Source: Gari tellinella (taxonomy: Eukaryota > Mollusca > Bivalvia > Cardiida > Psammobiidae). From it: DNA of 64,000 nt. Of this stretch, positions 1 through 10,638 are shown one piece after another (position 1 is the first letter of the stretch; each line of letters begins with the position of its first letter). The notes under the pieces were generated by a model. That model saw only the letters and a program-made list of their open reading frames with translations, was not told the origin of the DNA and did not search any database. Both the position numbers and the translations under genes were made by a program. The DNA lies in contig OV277861.1 in assembly GCA_922989275.2 (NCBI GenBank), positions 20,490,479 to 20,554,478 on the forward strand. Reading direction: 5' to 3'.

Positions 1-576
1 AATGTATTTGTTATTGAAAAATACGTTTGCATCATATAACTAGCATGCACTATAGACGTCCAAACTGTTGAACAACTCGTACATTTTGTATTAGATAACT
101 CTCATTTTCAAAATGTGCAAGGTATTGCATAATACATGAAATTAGTACCCAACTGCTCTATATAACTTGTGATTAATCATTTTGTACTGTTTTGCTTTTA
201 TGACAGTCAAAGAGTCTTGTTTTAAGAGGTGTCAGTTTCAACACGATAAATATAACATGTACAATGTGTTCCTGATTGCATTGCGCAATAAAACGTATTA
301 AGATTTGTTAGAGGTTGTTAAATTTTATATTTTAGATGATCAAGATATATAGAGCAAATGGTACTAAAGTTGTAATCTTACACTATGAATGCGTAGTTCC
401 ACGTGTTGAAGGCTTACTTCAATTTTGCTGACGAGTGTTCTCGTGACATATTGCTTATAACAAATTATGTTGGAAAGCAAACCTCTATAAACTGTATAAT
501 TAACAAACAAGTGTAGAACCTGATCAGAGGGTTTATTAACCGATCTGTGCCCACGATCCCATATATTTGACATAGG

Positions 577-641
577 CAAACAGTGTAGACTCTGATGAGA
601 CGCCGCATAATGCGGCGTCTGATCAGAGTCTACACTGTTTG
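577..641. repeat. 65-nt near-perfect palindrome (CAAACAG...CTGTTTG family)
   Basis: The outer arms begin CAAACAG and end CTGTTTG, and the centre is CGCCGCATAATGCGGCG. The same family recurs more than twenty times in this window, always about 65 nt with the core GATCAGACGCCG. Here it stands without the longer flanks seen at 24464-24709. It lies downstream of gene A exon 5, in presumed intron sequence. The rest of 1-1137 is AT-rich and shows no other recognisable feature. Confidence 0.85.
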
Positions 642-1137
642 CTGATAGGAATTTCAATATAAAACAAAATGAAAAGAACATTTTGACCAGGCATCCCGTT
701 GATAAAATATGGACTAATCCAATATATAAACATGGAATAATCCACTGGGCGTATATGGGTTAAGGAGTATTTTGAACCGGGTTTGAAATGTGTATTGCAA
801 TATAATTGCTCTAAATGTTTGCTTGAACACTCTTAAAATCAACATATTTTCAAACTGGCAATTCGTGAAACATAGAGTAGTCCCTATGAGAAAATCAAAA
901 TTAGTGCTTTAAGAAGCTGATCGATTGTTATTTTTTTTGTAAAAAAAGAAATTGGTGTTGTAATAATGGAGGACACTATAAGTAAACAAAATAAACATCG
1001 ATTTGTTTGTGACATTTCAATAAATCGTATACGTATTTGCGCCAGTGATTTTTTTAAAACAAAATTAATATTTCCAAATAGCGTACATTGGCAAATTAGA
1101 TGATTATATTGTTTTCTATAACACAGCAGATACATAC

Positions 1138-1392
1138 TATGGTATTGGGGAGAGTCATGCAAAACTCTACTATACACATATATGCCGTGTAGAAACATAT
1201 CATTTGCAAACTCAAGCCTCCAGTTTTCTGCATTTGTCGGTGTATTTGTAACTGAACATGTGAATCTTGCGTCATCATCTTCGTCATCATCAAACATCGG
1301 TCGACCGTCAACGGCGGCGCCAGCAACACTCATTGGCCAATAGAAAAAATGGGAGGACTGATGCACGGATCCTTTGTATGATACATATCTAC
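1138..1392 (-). CDS. Gene A exon 5: first half of second FTP (fucolectin-like) domain
   Basis: The acceptor is TTTCAG at 1398-1393 and the donor GTATGT follows 1138. The 255-nt exon is phase 1 at both ends and has exactly the length of gene B exon 5. It encodes a segment starting GRYVSYKGSV and containing VAGAAVDGRPM, a cysteine in FTCSVT and NWRLEFANDMFLHGIYVYSR. This is the start of an FTP / F5/8 type C-like beta-sandwich (the AVDG motif, then the aromatic-hydrophobic strand). An acidic run of seven Asp/Glu follows the AVDG loop and is less marked in gene B. The second half of the domain should lie left of the window. It is separated from exon 4 by 24 kb of nested transposons, so linkage to the upstream exons is inferred from gene B. 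Confidence 0.8.
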
Positions 1393-1426
1393 CTGAAAGA
1401 GTCGTAGAAAATAAATTGTACGAAGT

Positions 1427-1679
1427 TTAACCCTTTACCCAATAACATGTTTATAATATTAAAGACCGGTGATCAATTAAAGCAGGTTGAAAGTAAAGCA
1501 GAATGTGCCTTACGGCACATTCTGCTTTACTTTCAGCCTGCTTTGAACTACCTTCTGCTAGGCTATATAAAATATTTGCTATTGTACTTGTTCATGAGGG
1601 TATAAACTGGAACTATTTTCTGTAGCGGAGGAATATATCAAAATACGCTGAAAGTCGCTTCTATGGGGGAAAGGGTTAA
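1427..1679. mobile_element. TTAA-flanked MITE with internal palindrome
   Basis: The element 1431-1675 is flanked on both sides by TTAA, with terminal inverted repeats CCCTTTACCC / GGGAAAGGG. A central foldback reads AAAGCAGGTTGAAAGTAAAG and its inverse around TGTGCCTTACGGCACA. The TTAA duplication is typical of piggyBac or Kolobok-type transposition. It lies 35 nt upstream of gene A exon 5. A sister copy is at 23863-24092, and two diverged copies lie near 40.29-40.53 and 42.70-42.95 kb. Confidence 0.75.
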
Positions 1680-3697
1680 ATACATATTATTTGAGGCAGG
1701 TTTGATATCTATTTAAGGCCATATTCAACTGTCCTGAAACAATATAAATTATATATCAGTTTCAAAATTTGAACGTCTCTTTATGAAGAATGATGAGATA
1801 TGATAGCATTCGAAAACTATTACTTCGATCTGGATATCCCTACTGCAATTCTATGATCACATGAAACTTCTTTTTTTTTATTATAAAACACAGTCTTGAT
1901 TAAACATAAATCCGTTAAATCACGACTTTATACAGTGGTCTTTATTACTTGTATGTGTCACGGTTCCATACAATCAACGCATTAAATCAATCTAAATATA
2001 AAATGGGGGGGAGGGGGGTCCGTATTAAAACTTTGTTTAACCATTCTCAGCAGTCGTCGCCATTCCCTAACACTTTTGAAAGTCAGTCCGTTTCCATTTT
2101 AAACCTGTAGTAAACGGAAATGCTCGAGTCATTCCCGACATTATAGGTGAAGTCATGCCGAAAGAACGTCATTTCAACGTTTTCGCGCCAAAGCGTCATT
2201 CAAGATAAGTTAACATAAAATTTACTCTAAATTTGAAGTAAAAGTTAACAAAACCATAAATTAGCTAACAACTAATTTTTTGCAAATCATTGATACCCCT
2301 CGCGACGAGTCATCGAGGGTAAATAGGAATTTGTCCGAACGTATGTTGTGTCACAACGGCGTCACCTTTCTACAAGTTGCATGTTTTGATCGATTCTCAT
2401 GAAACTTCACAACGTATTCACAAACATCAATTATTGTACGAGTGTGCGTCTAAACTTCCGGCCAGTTCAAAACTAAGTTAACGTTACTATATGTATAAAT
2501 AGAAATTGACCCAACTGTAAACTCTACAGGCTGCATTTATTATAAGATTCTCACGAAACTTAACATACATAACTACAAATATCACTTTTTTACGAGTGTA
2601 TGTCCCCAAGTCCTGTCTTCAAAAACTAGCTCACTACGGCCTCAGTCGATATTGTTTTTCTTCACACCATTATTTCAGATCCAATGAAAGGGTAAGAACA
2701 GATCCAATGAAAGGGCAATAGTTGTGTAGTATTTTTCAGCGGAGCTGACTGGTTTCTATTTAGCCACACTTTCTGTTTGGCCACACATTTCAACCAACTA
2801 TATTTGATCAGAAATTTAGAATTAAGAGCACCTGTTGAAACTGAATAGTCTGATTGGATAGTAGCCAGGGCTCGTAAAGGGAATTATTTCAAAACTTAAA
2901 ATCTTTATTTGTGCATTAAACCCTGTGGTGTCACTATGCATTTGAATTGTCTCTTCGAGACAAACAAAATGAGTGGTAACATCATAGGGATCGGTGCTGA
3001 AATGAGTGAAAAATGTGATTTGTTTAGTTTACTCCCTCTTATCTGGAGCCCTGAAACTGTAGCCTGGCTGGTTTATGCACTGATGTGAGTGTAAAATTTA
3101 AGAGACACAGGCAGTGTGTAATACCGAGCTGATGACATCATGCTTTTATTTTAAGATATGATAGCAGATGTCTATTTATAGATAAACAGTGGTAGGTAGG
3201 TGTTTTGTTTAATAATGGTTTACTACCAATTTATTTTAATTGTTAACTATTTGTACAAATTTACCATACATTGATAGCAATATAATAAATGACCTCAAGT
3301 GAGTTAAACACATTTGTGTTGTTTCATCATTCATTTACAAGAGTGAGGTGTTATAGAACTTGTACAGCAGAGCAGACTGCAGCGAGTGAGTGTTATGTAT
3401 GCTAATGGGCATGCACAGTTTATTTAGTTATAGTTTGTTTCAAGAAACTCCCCATGAATGAAGTTTGATATATAGAACAATTGTTTAATCTGAGGATCTC
3501 CTACCAGTAGCTAGGATATGGGTTATATTATTGGTTTGCATTTCTGTACATTTATAGTTTTTTAGTCAAAGTTATGCTATATCATTGAATGTGTATTGTT
3601 TGCTTTTCAATCCAAGATATTACAATTCTTTGAACCCCCCCCCCCCCCAATTTCATACAAGTTTGCACACCCATCTACAGCATGAATTCCACCACCC
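1680..3697. other. Gene A intron 4 sequence; block shared with gene B intron 4
   Basis: No coding exon is seen. From about 2790 to 3697 the plus strand is recognisably similar to 60990-61890 in gene B intron 4 (shared stretches such as CAGAAATTTAG and CACCCATCTACAGCAT), but it is inverted relative to the gene. The block is interrupted at about 2878-3062 by a miniature element with ends AGGGCTC / GAGCCCT and a TCTCTTCGAGA core. A relative of that element lies at 46.13-46.28 kb. A run of 14 C lies at about 3636-3649. Confidence 0.55.
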
Positions 3698-3702
3698 ATT
3701 CC

Positions 3703-3750
3703 CACAGTATGTAAACTCGGTGTATACCTTCCGGAAGCTGCGATCAGCGA
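3703..3750 (+). repeat. Left terminal inverted repeat of the outer TIR element
   Basis: Forty-eight nucleotides starting CACAGTATGTAAACTC and ending GATCAGCGA. They match the reverse complement of 23695-23743 with one single-base gap. Beyond this the two ends diverge. Confidence 0.8.
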
Positions 3751-3905
3751 AGCGATATATTTACCGATAGTTTGTCTGACAGATTGACTCCGACCACTTT
3801 GACAAGTAAGTTTGCCATAACAGAACACGCTAGCTTATATTAAATACACAATCTACGATGGTGATACAGTTTAAAAACATTCCACATAGCTCTTACTACA
3901 ATGAT

Positions 3906-4654
3906 ATGATAAATAAACGTTAAATCTTTGATTGATCATCGCTGCGTATCAAGAGAAAACGAACAGGTGCTTCAAAAAGTATCATAAATTCTGTCAATTG
4001 AAGCATTTCCGCACCACACATGATAGAAATGGCAAAATGAATGAATAGGTTATGGTAGTGTCTAGAAGGTCTTGTGTGAGGTACTAGGTATTGAGATCTT
4101 AAGTCTACTGTGCCGTTTTGCATTTGATAGAAGAGACTAAGGCGACTAAGCTGTCTTCTTTTTTGGAGAGAATCCCATTGTAGTTTATTTAGATTTTTAG
4201 TAACGGTGCCTGGATCTTTAGAATACATGTAGTTATTTGTAACAAATCTTGCAGCTCTTGTTTGCACTTTTTCTATTTTTTGGATGTCACAGATTTGGTA
4301 TTGGTCCCAGACTGATGAACTGTATTCTGAGGTTGGTCTAACTATTGATTTGTATGCTGCCGTCTTAGTCTCTGGCTTAGCTGAATGGAGATTTCGTTTT
4401 AGGAAACCTAGGCTCTGACTGGCTTTACTAGTTATCTTGTTTATATGTGGTGTCCAGGAGAGGTTTGAGGAGATTTCAATGCCTAGGTAAGTTGCTTGAG
4501 GTACTGTAGCTAGTGGCTGGTTGTGGAGGGTGTAACAGGTCTTAGTGATATTTCGAGCCTTTGTAATGTGAAGGATATGGCACTTGTCCACGTTGAAAGC
4601 CATCTTCCATTTCTTCTCCCATCTCTCCAGGTTGTTCAGGTCCTCCTGCAGGGT
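3906..4654 (-). pseudogene. L2/CR1-like reverse transcriptase, C-terminal part (left of insertion)
   Basis: The minus-strand frame reads WEKKWKMAFNVDKCHILH, then TYLGIEISSNLSWTPHI and KASQSLGFLKRNL, the classic post-catalytic thumb region of L2/CR1-group non-LTR retrotransposons. It is the direct continuation of the frame at 20420-20646. Removing 4659-20415 plus one TATA copy makes the two halves contiguous in one reading frame. Downstream of SRHYHNL the sequence stops resembling the family, so the 3' end is degraded. The true 3' boundary is unclear; about 3770-3905 shows nothing recognisable. Confidence 0.8.
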
Positions 4655-4658
4655 TATA

Positions 4659-4805
4659 CCCCCATTCCACGAGACGGCGCTCGATGGCGATCTCCGCGCT
4701 CCGACAGAGCGCCATAGGTCGCCTCAGGATGAGGCAATCTAACGGCATTTACGATCCGATTGCGTTCAGATAACGCACCGATGGCGATCCGTTAGCGATC
4801 TGTAA
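4659..4805. repeat. Left arm of phased GCGATC/GCGCTC word array
   Basis: Short words (GCGCTC, GCGATC, GCGTTC) recur with about 10-11 nt spacing and degenerate linkers such as CGATG and GTTA. The terminal inverted repeat occupies the first 25 or so nucleotides. Confidence 0.7.
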
Positions 4806-4811
4806 GATCCG

Positions 4812-5017
4812 ATATATATGTAAAGTAGGGATCCTGGACCACCCATAAAAAAAATTATTTTTTTACTCTCTCCCACCAGACCAAAAAAAAATTTACAAAC
4901 TCGACCACCCCTAAAAAAAAAAAAAAATTGGATCCCTACTTTACATATATATAATTGCGAGTACTGCTCTCGACCGCCTCCTAAAAAAATTACAAACTCT
5001 CGAACACCCCTAAAAAA
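4812..5017 (+). repeat. Polinton left TIR, itself a foldback
   Basis: It starts ATATATATGTAAAGTAGG. The outer 141 bp (4812-4952) begins with a 23-nt sequence whose reverse complement ends at 4952, so each TIR contains a smaller inverted repeat. The inner part has diverged direct repeats of about 28 bp based on CGACCACCCC followed by A-runs and ACAAACTC. It matches the right TIR apart from a one-base difference in an A run. Confidence 0.9.
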
Positions 5018-5039
5018 TGTTAAAATTGTTTTTTTAAAA

Positions 5040-5273
5040 ATGGAAGGTAAAATCTGTTATTATTGCTTAACATTCAAATCATACAATTCATTTAGAAAAG
5101 TAAAGTTATGCAGTGATGGATATAGAAGAAAATGTAAGGATTGTGAAAAACCTATGAAACATAAACATTATATTAAAAATAAAGAAAAATATAAACAAGC
5201 GCATCGAGAATTTATACTTAGAAATCCTGATTATCAACACGAATATTACTTAAAAAATAAAAAGGATAATTAA
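5040..5273 (+). CDS. Small Cys-rich zinc-binding-like protein (77 aa)
   Basis: Two CxxC pairs (CYYC near residue 6 and CKDC near residue 33) frame a segment with SYNSFRKVKLCSDGYRRKC. A lysine-rich, probably helical tail with repeated KNKEKYK/NPDYQHEYYLKNKK words follows. This layout resembles the small zinc-ribbon or HNH-associated Cys4 modules found in phages and mobile elements, but no catalytic HNH residues are evident. It is the first ORF inside the left TIR, 18 bp ahead of the polymerase and on the same strand, and its start lies in the TTTAAAAATGG context shared by most genes here. Nucleic-acid binding is inferred from the cysteines and basic charge; the function is unknown. Confidence 0.65.
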   Translation: MEGKICYYCLTFKSYNSFRKVKLCSDGYRRKCKDCEKPMKHKHYIKNKEKYKQAHREFILRNPDYQHEYYLKNKKDN

Positions 5274-5291
5274 AAAAGTATTATTATAAAA

Positions 5292-8200
5292 ATGGACAAA
5301 AAAAAATCCCAAGTATTTAAAGATATCATTGATGAAGAAGACAGAAGACAACTAAAAGAGAATATTAAATTAGTAGACCGCCCTAAATGTAATTATTTAA
5401 AAACGTATGAAATTAATGCTAATAGTTATAAAGACCCCGGCATATTGTTTAATGATAACAAATCTAAAATATTAGACACAGTTAGGAATGATATAAAAGA
5501 ATATAATGGCATTAAGTTTTCAGTAGGTCTTTCTCTTCAATTCTTTCATGATGAATATAATGGTAAAAAGAAATTTGTTGATTCTTCCAATCATGGTCTA
5601 CAAGCTGCTGTATTGAATGATAAAAATATTGAAAAATATTATAATGAACAAACTTCTTATTTACAATTATGGATTGAGAAGTTTACAAATACTGCATCTG
5701 GTTTAGAAATTGACCACTGTAAAATACTATATTTAAATATTGCAAAGTATGAACCACTCAAAGGTTCTTCATACATTGATTTACCTAAAGTTATAAAAGA
5801 TAAGAAAGCAATAATCAACGTAAAAAATAAGGACGATGCATGTTTGTTCAGAGCAATAGTTTCTGCTCTTTGTCCGGCTACGAAGCATTCTGATAGACCC
5901 TCATCTTATCCTGATTATAAAGATATTCTTAATACAAAAGGCGTTGAAACTCCCACTCCAATAAACCAAATAAAAAAACTTGAAAATCAAAATAAAAATT
6001 TAAATATTGGTGAGTACAATGGATTAGCATTAAATGTATATAAATATAAAATATCATCGAACAAGGAAATTACAGTATTTCCGCATGATATATCAGACCA
6101 GCCTAAAGAGGTTAAAAGAATAAATCTACTTTTAACCTCCTCAACTTCAGAGGAAACAGATGATGACAGCGAAGAAGAAACAAAATATCATTACTGCTGG
6201 ATTAAAAGTCTTAATAAGTTACTTCACGGGCAAAATAACAAATATAGAGGTCAAACACATTTCTGTGATAAATGTCTTTATGGTTTCACAAGAGAAGACC
6301 TACTAACCAAACACAAAGAAGAAGACTGTGAAGGTATTAATAAATCACCATTAAGAATAGAAATGCCATCAAAAGGTGATACAATCAAATTTGAAAACTA
6401 TCAAAACCAAATGTCTGTTCCATTTGCAATATACGCTGACTTTGAAAGTATAATAAAACCTAAATCAAAACAAGTAGGAGATAAATCAGAAATTACAAGC
6501 GAACATGAAGCATGTGGATTTGGTTATCAAGTTGTAAGATATGATGGTAAAGTAGAAGAGCCTGTAATATACAGAGGTGAAGATGCTGCTGAAGTCTTCC
6601 TAAATCATTTAGAATGTGAAGTAGAAAACATTAACAACATATTTAAACATCCTAAACAATTAACAATGACAGAAAAAAATATTGAAGATTATAATAAAGC
6701 TATAAGATGTTGGATTTGTAGTAATAGAATATACCCAAGAAGTAAATCAGAATTCCGGAAAGTTAGAGATCACTGTCATTTTACAGGTGAATACAGAGGT
6801 GCAGCACATAAATCCTGTAATCTAAAACTAAAGATAACACCAAATTCAACTAAAATTCCCGTTGTCTTCCACAATCTAAAAGGTTATGATAGTCATCTTA
6901 TAATGCAAAAAATACATACTTATAAAACAAACAAAAATATTACTTGTATAGCAAATAATACAGAAAAGTATATTTCATTTAGTATAGGACAACAACTGAA
7001 ATTCTTAGATAGTTTCCAGTTTATGGCTTCTTCATTAGATAGGTTAGTTGATGCAACAGACAAAGCTGATTTCAAAATAACAAAGCATGAGTTTGGTGAT
7101 AAGGCTGATTTACTTTTGCGTAAAGGTGTATATCCATATGAATATATTGATTCTTTTGATAGATTTAATGAAAATGAATTACCACATATAGAAAAGTTTT
7201 ATAGTTCTCTATCAGATGAAAGCATCAAACAAGAAGATTATGATCATGCTCAAAATGTATGGAAAGAATACAACTGTAAAACATTAGGGGATTATCATGA
7301 TTTATACCTCAAAACTGATGTATTATTATTAGCAGACGTATTCCAAACATTTAGAAAAACATGTATGAAAGCATATAAACTTGACCCATTACATTATTAC
7401 ACTGCACCTGGTTTATCATGGGATGCATTACTAAAATACACACAAATAGAATTAGAACTAATAACAGATATTGACATGCATTTATTCATTGAAAAAGGAA
7501 TGAGGGGTGGTATTAGTATGGTTTCAAAGAGACATGTTAAAGCAAATAATTCTCATTTAAAAGACTATGATAAAAATAAAAAAGATAATTATATCATGTA
7601 TGTAGATGCCAATAATTTATATGGATGGGCCATGCTTCAAGCTCTTCCATATGGTGGTTTCAAATGGATAAATGGAGAACTTCCAAATTGCAAAAAGGTA
7701 GAGGAAGAATATATGAAGTAGACTTAAAATATCCTAAAGAATTACATAAACTACATAATGACTATCCTCTAGCCCCCGAAAAACTTGCAGTAAAAAAAGA
7801 ATGGTTGTCTGATTATCAAAGTGAATTGGTTGACAATAATAGTATTTTAAATGTAGAAAAACTTGTTCCCAATCTCATGGACAGGAAAAAGTATGTAGTT
7901 CATTACAAGACTCTAGAGCTCTATGAAAAACTTGGTTTGAAAGTAGAAAAAATACACAGAGTATTAGAGTTCAATGAGAAGCCTTGGATGGAACCATACA
8001 TTCGTTTAAATACTGAATTCAGAAAAAAAGCAAAATCAACATTTGAAAAAGACTTCTACAAATTAATGAATAATAGTGTCTTTGGTAAAACAATGGAGAA
8101 CTTACGTAAAAGAGTAGATATAAAACTTGTAAGAACAGATGGAACTGAAAATGAAAGACTTCGAAAGATAATAGCCAAACCAAACTTCAACAGACGTGTC

Positions 8201-8854
8201 AAATTCTCAGATGAACTATCGGCAATACATGTCAACAGAATAAAACTAACACTAAACAAACCAATCTATGTAGGTTTCTCTGTTCTTGATTTATCAAAAC
8301 AGTTTATGTATGATTGGTATTACAATAAATTGAAAAAAAGATATGGGGAAAATTGTAACTTGTTATATACTGATTGTGATAGTTTGTTGGTAGACATTAA
8401 AACAAAAGATGCATACAATGATATGTCTGAAATGAAAGATGAATATGACTTCTCTGGCTACCCAAAAGATCATCCACTCTATGATGAAACAAACAAGAAA
8501 GTAATAGGTAAATTCAAAGATGAATGTGCCGGTGTTCCAATCGCAGAATATATTGGTCTGCGTTCAAAATTATACTCGGTGTTAACAGCAGACGAACAAG
8601 TCATCAAGAAAGCAAAGGGTGTGAAAAAGTATGTAATCAAAAAACAAATAAACTTCAACAACTACAAAGACGCACTTTTCAACAAACAAAAATACACACA
8701 CTCAATGAATATGCTACGTTCAATGCAACACAACATTTATGGACTAAAAATAAATAAAACCACACTCTCACCACTTGACACAAAAAGATACATTGCACCT
8801 GATGGGATTACGACATATGCATATGGGTACTCACAGTGTCAGCCGGAACAATAA
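5292..8854 (+). pseudogene. polB: Protein-primed family B DNA polymerase (Polinton PolB), one frameshift
   Basis: This would replicate the linear element from its termini by protein priming. Frame one covers 5292-7721. The polymerase then continues in the -1 frame to the stop at 8852-8854, about 1190 codons in all. In order: an N-terminal region with DDACLFRAI (Cys184) and YHYCWIK (His300) that resembles an OTU-type cysteine protease core; a C2H2-like finger at CDKC (Cys325); exonuclease motif I YADFES (Asp383); an endonuclease VII-like zinc knot around RDHCHFTGEYRG (near 494); NLKGYDSH; TDVLLLADVF; and polymerase motif A DANNLYGWAM (Asp772). In the second frame come KLMNNSVFGKT (motif B) and YTDCDS (motif C, Asp at 8372). 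The break falls at an AAAAA run near 7691-7695. The C terminus DTKRYIAPDGI is family-typical. The frameshift looks mutational rather than programmed. Confidence 0.93.
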
Positions 8855-9716
8855 GTAGTTCTTCTTTGACAAAGCCTCTCTGTGGTGCCGGTGATTTTAA
8901 ATAATAAACTCTTATATCCTGTGTTATAATATGATAATCAATCTTGTGTATATCTACCGACCATATCGGATCAGTTGCACGTTTCCTACCTCCACCTTCT
9001 TGTTCTCCTGGTTGATACAAGTATCTAACATTTGACTGAGGACATATTTAAGTATCAACTTTTCTTGTTATAATTGGAGAAGGTTTTTTTGTCTCTACAT
9101 TTAATGCCTTAACAACATCTGATAATCTCTTAACCCATTCTCTATTTCTTTTATGTGTATCAATCTCCTTAGCATACTGATAACCAAACAATCTTTCAGC
9201 TAAAGTTCTATTAAATCTCTCTACTATTCCTTGGTCTCTGTGTATTTCTGTTCTGCCTCTTCTTATTTTAACATTATGTTTAGCCATTAGTTGAGAAACA
9301 ACACCCATAAATTCTCTACCTGGGTCAACTTGTAATAGTTTAGGATAGTTCAAATGTCTTTTATAAATCTTCTCAAAAGCAGCGGCAACTTCTTTACTGT
9401 CTTTTGATGTCAATGGTTCTGCTTCTTTATATCTTGTTCCTACATCTACTAATGTCAATGCATATTTATATGTTTTATTTTTAACTCTATCAAAAGGTAG
9501 AAATAACAAATCAGCTTGATGCACCTCATTCTTTGCAGACACATCAAACCTTGGTCTAACAATTTTCTTAGGCGCGGGTAAATATATCTGCCACACTGCT
9601 TGTTTCTTTAAAAATTCTAAAGCCTGTTTCTCACTAACCTTAGCTTCTTTTGCTAACTTATTAACAGCTGTATTACCTTTCCAAAATCCTTTAGGACTAT
9701 AATATATTTTTTCCAT
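8808..9716 (-). pseudogene. Retroviral-type (rve) integrase of the Polinton, in-frame stop
   Basis: It would cut and join element ends into host DNA, giving the 6-bp duplication. The open part 9716-9048 (222 codons) has an N-terminal helical region with KAKVSEKQALEFL, then the RNase H-fold core with catalytic Asp69 (HQADLLFLP), Asp131 (LQVDPGREF) and Glu166 (GIVERFNRTL), D-D-35-E spacing. A TAA at 9047-9045 interrupts the frame. The same frame then continues through VRYLYQPGEQ, KRATDPIWS and RGFVKEELL, the family's C-terminal SH3/chromo-like tail, to a stop at 8810-8808. It is therefore a single nonsense mutation rather than a natural end. Its tail overlaps the polymerase 3' end by 47 bp, convergently. 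It is a relative of the C. elegans F54H12.3-type transposon integrases. Confidence 0.93.
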
Positions 9717-9719
9717 TTC

Positions 9720-10085
9720 TTAGGAAAAAATTAAATCATAAGCGTGGTATTTATTCTTCTTGTTATTCTTACATCTTTTAAATCCAAGTGGTCTGACATA
9801 AAATGGTGGTTCTTTATCCTCTATTTTAGTAGCAAGATGTGAAGGACACCACACTTCTCCATTGTCTTTGAGAGTTAATATTGTACTTTCACCATATGTT
9901 GTGTTAACAGTTTTATAGTCAGTTATTGTATATATTTCATTAATTTTCAAATCAGACCATTTCTTTGTATTATATTCATTTTGTTTTTTTAACATATATT
10001 CAAATTTTTCTTCTGAGATATCTATTTGCATTTGTGCATTATTTTTGCTTTTTGTGCCATAATCTTTTTTTTCTACTTCACCCAT
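9720..10085 (-). CDS. Small OB-fold-like Polinton protein (121 aa), unknown function
   Basis: I start at the ATG at 10085, which sits in an ATAAAATGG context; a longer non-ATG start at 10106 is less likely. The N-terminal third is charged. The rest has alternating strands: LKINEIYTITDYKTVNTTYGES, TILTLKDNGEVWCPSHLATK, then FYVRPLGFKRCKNN and YHAYDLI. The strand order with VNTxYG and a short loop to a second sheet looks like an OB-fold, which would suit a single-stranded DNA-binding protein for protein-primed replication. That assignment is from pattern only. It lies 3 bp from the integrase start, the same strand, and could be co-transcribed. Confidence 0.7.
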   Translation of the reverse strand: MGEVEKKDYGTKSKNNAQMQIDISEEKFEYMLKKQNEYNTKKWSDLKINEIYTITDYKTVNTTYGESTILTLKDNGEVWCPSHLATKIEDKEPPFYVRPLGFKRCKNNKKNKYHAYDLIFS

Positions 10086-10157
10086 TTTATTAATATAGAA
10101 AATCAATTATGTATATTTTCTAATTATTATTATTTTATTGTATAAAAAAAATAAAGT

Positions 10158-10613
10158 CTATAATAATTTCCAAGCAACAAAACCAGTTAATACAATGCCG
10201 CCAATAACAAATGCAATCTCTCTATTCTTTTGATCTTCTGATGGAGTATAAAAATCACTTAATGTAGGTTTTGGTGGTAAACTATGAAGTTCTTTTCCAG
10301 TTAAACCGGAGGCTCCGCTATCACTGGACCTTCGGGAATAATAATAATATTGTTTCATAGCTTGGTCAGCATTATCAAATGTTTGTTCAGCGTGATGTTC
10401 TTTTTTCATTACCTTATTAAGATAATCTAATCTTTCAATTCTTTTTTTATTCCATTCAGATTTTGCTTTTTCTAATTGTTCCATTGCTTCATCGTGTCTT
10501 TCTCTTTCTTCATCTGAATCTTTTCCTAAATGTGAAAATAAATAATTACCACCAGTAAATGCTAATGCATTTGTTACTGCCCCTCCAATCATCATTGCTA
10601 CTGCACTCGCCAT
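10158..10613 (-). CDS. Polinton structural/membrane protein (151 aa)
   Basis: The N-terminal 25 residues are hydrophobic and probably amphipathic (AMMIGGAVTNALAFTGGNYLF). A charged helix with EERERHDEAMEQLEKAKSEW follows, then a loop with YYYYSRRSSDSG. A proline-rich PPKPTLSDFY leads to a C-terminal membrane segment IAFVIGGIVLTGFVAWKLL. Proteins with this layout recur in invertebrate Polintons. I suggest a virion-associated membrane-active or minor structural protein, but no function is established. The SRRSSD stretch is encoded by a GC-rich micro-repeat (10304-10340) also present in the 249-aa gene at 11888-11909. It starts in a TTAAAAAATGG context. Confidence 0.75.
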   Translation of the reverse strand: MASAVAMMIGGAVTNALAFTGGNYLFSHLGKDSDEERERHDEAMEQLEKAKSEWNKKRIERLDYLNKVMKKEHHAEQTFDNADQAMKQYYYYSRRSSDSGASGLTGKELHSLPPKPTLSDFYTPSEDQKNREIAFVIGGIVLTGFVAWKLL

Positions 10614-10638
10614 TTTTTAAGGAGAAAATTCGGCTCCG

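Noticed and set aside
364..681. 105-codon minus-strand ORF
   Set aside because: Crosses the 65-nt palindrome, which opens frames by chance; the same peptide words (SDQTP, DPDQ) appear wherever the palindrome occurs.
3585..3828. Short ORFs around the poly-C run
   Set aside because: Their content (proline or glycine runs) comes from the homopolymer, and they cross the outer TIR boundary.
4806..4811. GATCCG duplication as chance, since GATC words are common in the flanks
   Set aside because: It lies exactly at both TIR ends and has the expected 6-bp length; joining the flanks gives the normal word spacing. Some doubt remains because the flank is GATC-rich.
7685..7725. Programmed ribosomal frameshift in PolB
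   Set aside because: The candidate slippery site C-AAA-AAG is poor for the P-site codon, and no obvious downstream structure is visible; mutation is simpler.
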